This document shows positions 59,464-64,000 of a DNA stretch of 64,000 nucleotides, piece after piece. Position numbers and translations under genes: made by a program. The stretch's first letter is position 1. Each line of letters starts with the position of its first letter. The notes under the pieces are model-generated. The model ran no database searches. It saw only the letters and a list, made by a program, of their open reading frames with translations, and was not told the origin of the DNA. The DNA is taken from positions 1 through 64,000 of the forward strand of contig NZ_BAFV01000001.1 in assembly GCF_000308515.1 (NCBI RefSeq), given 5' to 3'. The stretch comes from Nocardia carnea NBRC 14403. GTDB taxonomy: Bacteria > Actinomycetota > Actinomycetes > Mycobacteriales > Mycobacteriaceae.

Positions 59464-60468
59464 CTACACCGGAACCGGGACGGATTGCAGCAGGCCGGCC
59501 AGTACTTGCTCGCCGGTGATCCCGTCTATCTCGGCCTCGGGCCGCAGCTGCAGTCGGTGCCGCAGTACGGCCATCGCGACGGTCTTCACATCGTCGGGGG
59601 TTACGAAATCCCGTCCGTTCAACCAAGCCAAGGCTCTGGCGGCGGCCATGAGCGAGGTCGCGCCGCGGGTGGAGGCGCCGTGTGCGACGGCCGCCGCTGT
59701 CCGGGTGGCGCGGCAGAGATCGACAATGTAGGCGAGCACCTCGGGACGGATCGCGACTTCCGCGATCGCGGCCCGGGCCGCGGCGATATGCGCGGGTCCC
59801 GCCACCGGTCGTAATCCAGCGGCGGCGAGGTCGCGTGGGTCGAAACCCCCGGCATGCCGCTGCAGGATACGGAATTCGTCGTCGCGTTCGGGCAGATGGA
59901 TATCGACCTTGAACAGGAAACGGTCCAGTTGCGCCTCGGGTAGCGGGTAGGTGCCTTCCTGTTCGATCGGGTTCTGGGTGGCGACCACCACGAAAGGGTC
60001 GGGCAGTGGGCGGGGCCGGCCGTCGACGGAGACCTGGCGTTCTTCCATCGATTCCAGGAGCGCGGATTGGGTTTTCGGTGGCGTGCGGTTGATCTCGTCG
60101 GCGAGCAGCAGGTTGGTGAAGACCGGGCCGTCGCGGAAGGTGAACTCGGCCGAATGCGGATCGTAGATCTGTGAACCGGTGACATCGCCGGGCATCAGGT
60201 CCGGCGTGAACTGGACTCGGCTGTGGTCGAGTTCCAGGGCGGTGGCCAGGGCCCGGACCAGCAGCGTTTTCGCCACCCCGGGTACGCCCTCGAGGAGTAC
60301 GTGGCCGCGGCACAGCAGGGCGAGCACGAGGTACATGACCGCGTTGTCGTTGCCCACGACCGCCTTACCGATCTCGGTGCGCAGGGCGGCGAATGCGGCC
60401 GCGGCCTCTCCGGCCGTGGGCGCCGCCGGGCCGGCGGGACCGTCCTTACTGGTGTCAATGCTGGTCAT
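59464..60468 (-). CDS. moxR: MoxR family AAA+ ATPase
   Basis: 334 residues. Walker A is GVPGVAKTLLVRALA, Walker B LLADEINRTPPKTQSALLES, sensor I VVATQNPIEQEGTYPLPEAQ, and the C-terminal lid ends with HRLQLRPEAEIDG. ATG 60468 (MTSIDTSKDGPAG) overlaps the upstream gene by four bases. Chaperone-like; in mycobacteria the similar MoxR2 locus (Rv3692 region) is elsewhere on the chromosome. Confidence 0.94.
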   Translation of the reverse strand: MTSIDTSKDGPAGPAAPTAGEAAAAFAALRTEIGKAVVGNDNAVMYLVLALLCRGHVLLEGVPGVAKTLLVRALATALELDHSRVQFTPDLMPGDVTGSQIYDPHSAEFTFRDGPVFTNLLLADEINRTPPKTQSALLESMEERQVSVDGRPRPLPDPFVVVATQNPIEQEGTYPLPEAQLDRFLFKVDIHLPERDDEFRILQRHAGGFDPRDLAAAGLRPVAGPAHIAAARAAIAEVAIRPEVLAYIVDLCRATRTAAAVAHGASTRGATSLMAAARALAWLNGRDFVTPDDVKTVAMAVLRHRLQLRPEAEIDGITGEQVLAGLLQSVPVPV

Positions 60469-61496
60469 CCGACCTCCGCTTCGATCCATTCGAGTTGCGC
60501 CGCAACGAGTTCCAGGCTCGATGCATCCGGTACGTGTCCGTAGAGCGCCGCACCGACAGTGTCCGGGTCGGCCCCTATCCGGGTGGCCACGGCGGCCACC
60601 AGGGCATCCGGGGAGATGCCGGCGTCGACGCCGAGGGCCCGGCGTAGCCGGCGCAGCGTGGCGGCCCGCAGGACGTTCGCGATATATGCGTGGTCGCCGG
60701 AGCGGCGGTACAGGCCGGCCTGCCCGGACAGTAGTTCGCCGGCGGCCACCTCCACCGGCCGGGGTTCGGCGACCACCGCCCCGCGGCGGCGTGCCCGCCA
60801 CCACACGAGTACTACGCCGGCAATCAGGAACTGCAGGATGCCGAAGACCAGCCAGGCACGGGAGCCGGTGAAGACGGAATCGTCACCGGTCGGGCGGGGG
60901 AGGTCGGGATCGTAATCGTCCGGTAGGTCGACCGGTGGCGGGTCGATCGGCGGGGTATCCGGTGCGCTGGGCCCGCTACAGCCCTGCAATATCGCGTAGA
61001 GCACCAGTAGCACGACCGCCGTCGATGCCAGCGTCGCCCAGAAACGGGGGTCGCGCACCATCGCGGGTAGCTTCCGGCTGCTGCCCCGGCGCGGCCGCGA
61101 TCTACGCCCGACGGCCTCGACTTCCACCGGATCTGCCGCCGGGGGCGGCGCCGCGGCGGAGAACCGATCGGCCCGGGCCAGCCGATCGTATTCGTCCGGC
61201 GCTGCGGGGCGGCCGCCGTAGACGACCTCGTCGAAGGCGCCGGCGGCCGGGGGAATATCGCCGGAGAGCTCGGACGGTAGTGCCGCCGCGACCTCCTGAG
61301 AGGTCTCGCGGGCAGTGCGGGAACGACGTACGTCGAGCACACCGTGCTGTTCCAGCCCACGTAGCACCGCACGGAATCGCTCGCGGAAAGCGGTGTCGTA
61401 ATCGCCCTGGGCCGCAGCGTGTTCGGCGGCGACGCGGTGGGCGTCCGCGGTATCGAGATGCGGCCTGTCCGGGACGGCGCGATGCGGATCGGTCAC
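60465..61496 (-). CDS. DUF4129-containing membrane protein with a DUF4350-like tail
   Basis: 343 residues. The N-terminal third (DYDTAFRERFRAVLRGLEQH, GVLDVRRSRTARETSQEVAA) is DUF4129. Two helices (near 155-175 and 215-235) are joined by a short Pro-rich loop; the C-terminal part (SGQAGLYRRSGDHAYIANVL, RAATLRRLRRALG) resembles the cytoplasmic end of DUF4350 proteins. The extracytoplasmic domain usual between DUF4350 helices is missing. It overlaps both neighbours by four bases. Confidence 0.8.
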   Translation of the reverse strand: MTDPHRAVPDRPHLDTADAHRVAAEHAAAQGDYDTAFRERFRAVLRGLEQHGVLDVRRSRTARETSQEVAAALPSELSGDIPPAAGAFDEVVYGGRPAAPDEYDRLARADRFSAAAPPPAADPVEVEAVGRRSRPRRGSSRKLPAMVRDPRFWATLASTAVVLLVLYAILQGCSGPSAPDTPPIDPPPVDLPDDYDPDLPRPTGDDSVFTGSRAWLVFGILQFLIAGVVLVWWRARRRGAVVAEPRPVEVAAGELLSGQAGLYRRSGDHAYIANVLRAATLRRLRRALGVDAGISPDALVAAVATRIGADPDTVGAALYGHVPDASSLELVAAQLEWIEAEVG

Positions 61497-62404
61497 CGAT
61501 GACCTCTGCTCGCGACCGGAATCCGGATATCCATCCCCTCACGGCGGCAGCGGAGATCGAGATAGCCGACCACCCGTGCGCTGGATTCCACGATCTCGGT
61601 GAAGGCCGCCAGCAGCAGCCCGCTGCCGGTGATCAGGACGAGGAAGGGCCAGCGATGGGTGCCCGAGATATCGCTGACGAACAGGGCGAGGCCCAGCAGG
61701 GGAGCCGTCAGCACCGTGTAGACCAGATGCCGGCAGATCCAGACACCGGTCCGCTGCATCCGCAGCGTGCCGGTGAGCATCCCGGAACGGGCGAGTGCCG
61801 CGCGGGCCGTGGTCTGTTCGGCGAAAAGAACGGGTGCCGCCACCAGATGCCGCGCTCGCAACCACGCGAGGCCGAACCAGCAGAAGGGGTAGACGAGCAC
61901 GAACCAGACGATGCCGAGAAAACCGAACGGAAGGAACAGCATGCTCGGCGCGAGCACGGCCAGGCCGATCGCGGTGAACGACAGTTGGGTCAGCAGCAGC
62001 GGACCCGATCGTTGTCCGGTCTGCCGCACTGCCGTCCGCACCCCGACCGGAGCGCCGGCCGTGCGGGCGAGACCCGTGCTCACGGTGACTCCACGCAGCA
62101 CGGTCCGGATGATCCAGGCGACGGCGAGCGTGGCGCACAGTGCAGCGAGCGCGGTGCCGTCATCGGATCCGCCGGTCAGGTGGGAGACGAGTCCGATGAA
62201 CGCAGCCACCACCGCGCCACCGGCCACCAGCAGTGGCGCGGCGCACCCGGCAATCACCCGGATATCGGCCTGCAGCAGCGCGAACGGCTCATCGAGCAGT
62301 TCCCGGAAACTCAGCGGACGGATCGGCACCGTCGCTTTCCGGGCTCGGTGTTCCGGATCTACTCCCGCCCCGACGGAGCCGGCCGTAGGGGCGGCAGGCT
62401 GCAC
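61493..62404 (-). CDS. Polytopic membrane protein of the MoxR cluster
   Basis: About 303 residues with six or so helices after a hydrophilic start (RPLSFRELLDEPFALLQADI). The DUF-type segment (VLFAEQTTARAALARSGMLT) resembles the glycerophosphoryl-diester/Rv3689 membrane family found ahead of MoxR genes. The GTG 62404 start is uncertain; in-frame codons up to 62,551 are Arg/Pro-rich and unlikely. First gene of the four-gene overlap chain. Confidence 0.75.
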   Translation of the reverse strand: MQPAAPTAGSVGAGVDPEHRARKATVPIRPLSFRELLDEPFALLQADIRVIAGCAAPLLVAGGAVVAAFIGLVSHLTGGSDDGTALAALCATLAVAWIIRTVLRGVTVSTGLARTAGAPVGVRTAVRQTGQRSGPLLLTQLSFTAIGLAVLAPSMLFLPFGFLGIVWFVLVYPFCWFGLAWLRARHLVAAPVLFAEQTTARAALARSGMLTGTLRMQRTGVWICRHLVYTVLTAPLLGLALFVSDISGTHRWPFLVLITGSGLLLAAFTEIVESSARVVGYLDLRCRREGMDIRIPVASRGHR

Positions 62405-62603
62405 GCGGCCGAGTCTAACCGGTACGCGGACGACAGGACGGGCATGATTCGGCCGCGCTCGTGTACCGGGCCGGCCATCGTTCCTATGCGGCCCTTCGAG
62501 GTGACGGCGGCGGATGGACAGGGGTCTTCGAAAGGATGCGGCCGGTTGCACCCCTGCGGCGGCAATCCCCGGTGGGCTTCGGCGGGATACGTGCGGACAT
62601 CGT

Positions 62604-64000
62604 TCAGTTGCCGGGAGGCAGTTCCCGGGGTGTGCGTCCTTCCGGCAGTTCTCCCGTTGCGCGTCCCGGCAGTGCGGTACCGGTTGCGGGTTCCAGCCGG
62701 GTTGTCGACGAGACGATCGCCTCGGGTTCCAGGGTCAACTCGGCGTCCACCACCGTGTTCACCGGCGCTGCGCTGTCACCTGACCGGTCGCGCCCGGTCT
62801 GTGCTTGCGCAGTCACGCCGTCGACCGTGATGTTGCGAGTCCGGCGCAGGGTGAAGGTGATCTCCTCGGCTTCGGTGAATACGTGGCGGGCAGTTCGCAG
62901 TGGCCGGCTCGCGGTGTCGAGGGCGTCCTCGAACGCCGAGCTCACGAAACCCGGTACCAGCGGGCCGATCCAGCGGGCGGCAGTATCGGTGAACGGAACC
63001 GTGCCGACCAGCGGCAGTTCCAGGCCACGTGACGGTCGCGCGGGGCTCTTCTCGAGCGGTACCGGTAGATCGGACCCCGTCCCGGCCGGCAGTGACCGCT
63101 GTTCGGCCGGCAGTGCGGCGGGTTCGGGAGTGCGCTCGGTGACTCCGATCTCCAGCCCGCCGAGCGCGGCGATCACCCGGGTGCGCTGGCGTTCCCGGTC
63201 GATCGCGGTATCGGCCTCGGCTTCGAGCCGGGCCGCGGCCAGCTGCCGGTCCGCCTTCACGGCGGCGGTTTCGGCGCGGACTTCTGCCGCTTTCTCCGCG
63301 ATGGCGGCGTCGGCGGCACGTTCGGCGCGATCGGCTACCGCCGCGGCGGCGCGACGACGCTCCTGCATGGTTTCTCCGCGCCATCGGCGCAGTATCAGTG
63401 GGAGGGCGGCCAGCAGGAGGAAGACAGCCCAGGTGAGCAGTCGCAACAGGAATGCACCGGTCTGGCCGGTGGTGTGCTCGTGCATGGCTGCCCAGCGGGC
63501 TCCGATACCGCGATCGCCCTCGGCTGTGGCCACTGTCCGGGCGTCGCCCAGCGCGGTCCGGGCGTTGTCCACGCGCATATCCAGTGGAGCGATACGGCTC
63601 TGCGCCACCGAGAGGGCAGTACGCGCATCGTCGAGCATGTCGTTGGCGGTATGAGCCTCCGGGCCTCGGCCCGGTACACCGGTGATCTTCGTCTGCGGGC
63701 AGCCCGGGCCGGGATTGAACTCACATCGGGCGACGATGAGCGCGTTGTCGATATCGGCCTCGGCTCCGGCTATATCGCGGTCCAGTGCGGTGCGGTCGGC
63801 GATTGCGCGGTCCAGCTCGTCCTGGGCGGTGCGTACTGCCGGAGTGGCGGCGGCCGCGGCTACTGCGTGTTCGTCGAGGATCCTGTCGACCGAGCTGTCG
63901 AACAACACGGTGGTGGCCAGTTCGGCCACCATCAGACCGGTCAGCGCGGTTACCGCGAGCCTGGTCGCCACCGCCGCGATATCGGTCGTGCCCGCGGGCC
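62604..64000 (-). CDS. DUF4407 membrane protein (5' partial)
   Basis: At least 455 residues. A helix (RLAVTALTGLMVAELATTVL), a long coiled extracytoplasmic stretch with a Cys pair (RCEFNPGPGCPQ), a helix near residue 180 (LLRLLTWAVFLLLAALPLIL), then a charged coiled coil (ERAADAAIAEKAAEVRAETA) and a C-terminal tail. The frame is open to the right edge and DUF4407 proteins normally have two more helices in front, so the start is outside the window. Function unknown. Confidence 0.82.
   Translation of the reverse strand, partial: PAGTTDIAAVATRLAVTALTGLMVAELATTVLFDSSVDRILDEHAVAAAAATPAVRTAQDELDRAIADRTALDRDIAGAEADIDNALIVARCEFNPGPGCPQTKITGVPGRGPEAHTANDMLDDARTALSVAQSRIAPLDMRVDNARTALGDARTVATAEGDRGIGARWAAMHEHTTGQTGAFLLRLLTWAVFLLLAALPLILRRWRGETMQERRRAAAAVADRAERAADAAIAEKAAEVRAETAAVKADRQLAAARLEAEADTAIDRERQRTRVIAALGGLEIGVTERTPEPAALPAEQRSLPAGTGSDLPVPLEKSPARPSRGLELPLVGTVPFTDTAARWIGPLVPGFVSSAFEDALDTASRPLRTARHVFTEAEEITFTLRRTRNITVDGVTAQAQTGRDRSGDSAAPVNTVVDAELTLEPEAIVSSTTRLEPATGTALPGRATGELPEGRTPRELPPGN

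Overview
The window is the replication-origin region of a high-GC actinobacterium of the order Mycobacteriales, most likely Nocardia or a close relative. The evidence is gene content and order. From left to right it runs murJ-sigM-rsmA-trxB-trxA-cwlM, parB-parA, rsmG-khpB-yidC-yidD-rnpA-rpmH, dnaA-oriC-dnaN-recF-DUF721-gyrB-gyrA-DUF3566, tRNA-Ile, tRNA-Ala, then a PH-like membrane protein, crgA, pabA, pknB-pknA-pbpA-rodA-pstP-fhaB-fhaA and tRNA-Leu. This is the order known from Mycobacterium tuberculosis around Rv3910-Rv3924c and Rv0001-Rv0020c, with extra blocks added. Genus assignment is inference; no rRNA is present.

Region 1 (1-9.7 kb): a MurJ lipid II flippase fused to a pseudokinase (its start lies left of the window), the SigM ECF sigma factor with its anti-sigma factor, the thioredoxin system, and CwlM, a peptidoglycan regulator whose amidase-type zinc site looks lost. 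Region 2 (9.7-14.5 kb): chromosome segregation, with parB and parA overlapping, an unusually long gene-free stretch (11,887-13,691) and five parS-like sites; a sixth lies at 43,259. Region 3 (14.5-17.4 kb): RNA-binding, membrane insertion, RNase P protein and L34 genes leading away from dnaA. Region 4 (17.4-31.4 kb): a DnaA with a very long disordered linker, oriC between dnaA and dnaN, and palindromic DnaA-box pairs on both sides of recF, then gyrase.

Region 5 (31.5-42.3 kb) is accessory. Two tRNA genes that are neighbours in mycobacteria are separated by a TetR/MpaB-oxygenase pair. After tRNA-Ala come an HxlR regulator with an oxidoreductase, an XRE regulator with a cluster of inverted repeats, a methyltransferase, a cold-shock-domain protein, a thioesterase, a second MpaB-family protein, a 6C-type small RNA, and a DrrAB-like ABC exporter. 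Region 6 (42.3-55.3 kb) is the cell-growth block: rhomboid protease, CrgA, aminodeoxychorismate/anthranilate amidotransferase, two Ser/Thr kinases, PbpA, RodA, PstP and two FHA proteins. Region 7 (55.4-64 kb) starts with an AT-richer spacer and continues with a MoxR/DUF58/DUF4129 cluster, SpoIIM-like and RDD membrane proteins, and a DUF4407 protein cut by the right edge.

Much of the window can be read as one growth programme. DnaA, ParAB and gyrase handle the chromosome; PknA/PknB and PstP set phosphorylation; and MurJ's pseudokinase, CwlM, FhaA, FhaB, PbpA, RodA and CrgA are the cell-wall parts that this signalling is known to control in mycobacteria. The least explained signals are the parS arrangement, the recF-flanking palindromes, the XRE repeat cluster, the 6C RNA and the 55.4-56.2 kb spacer.
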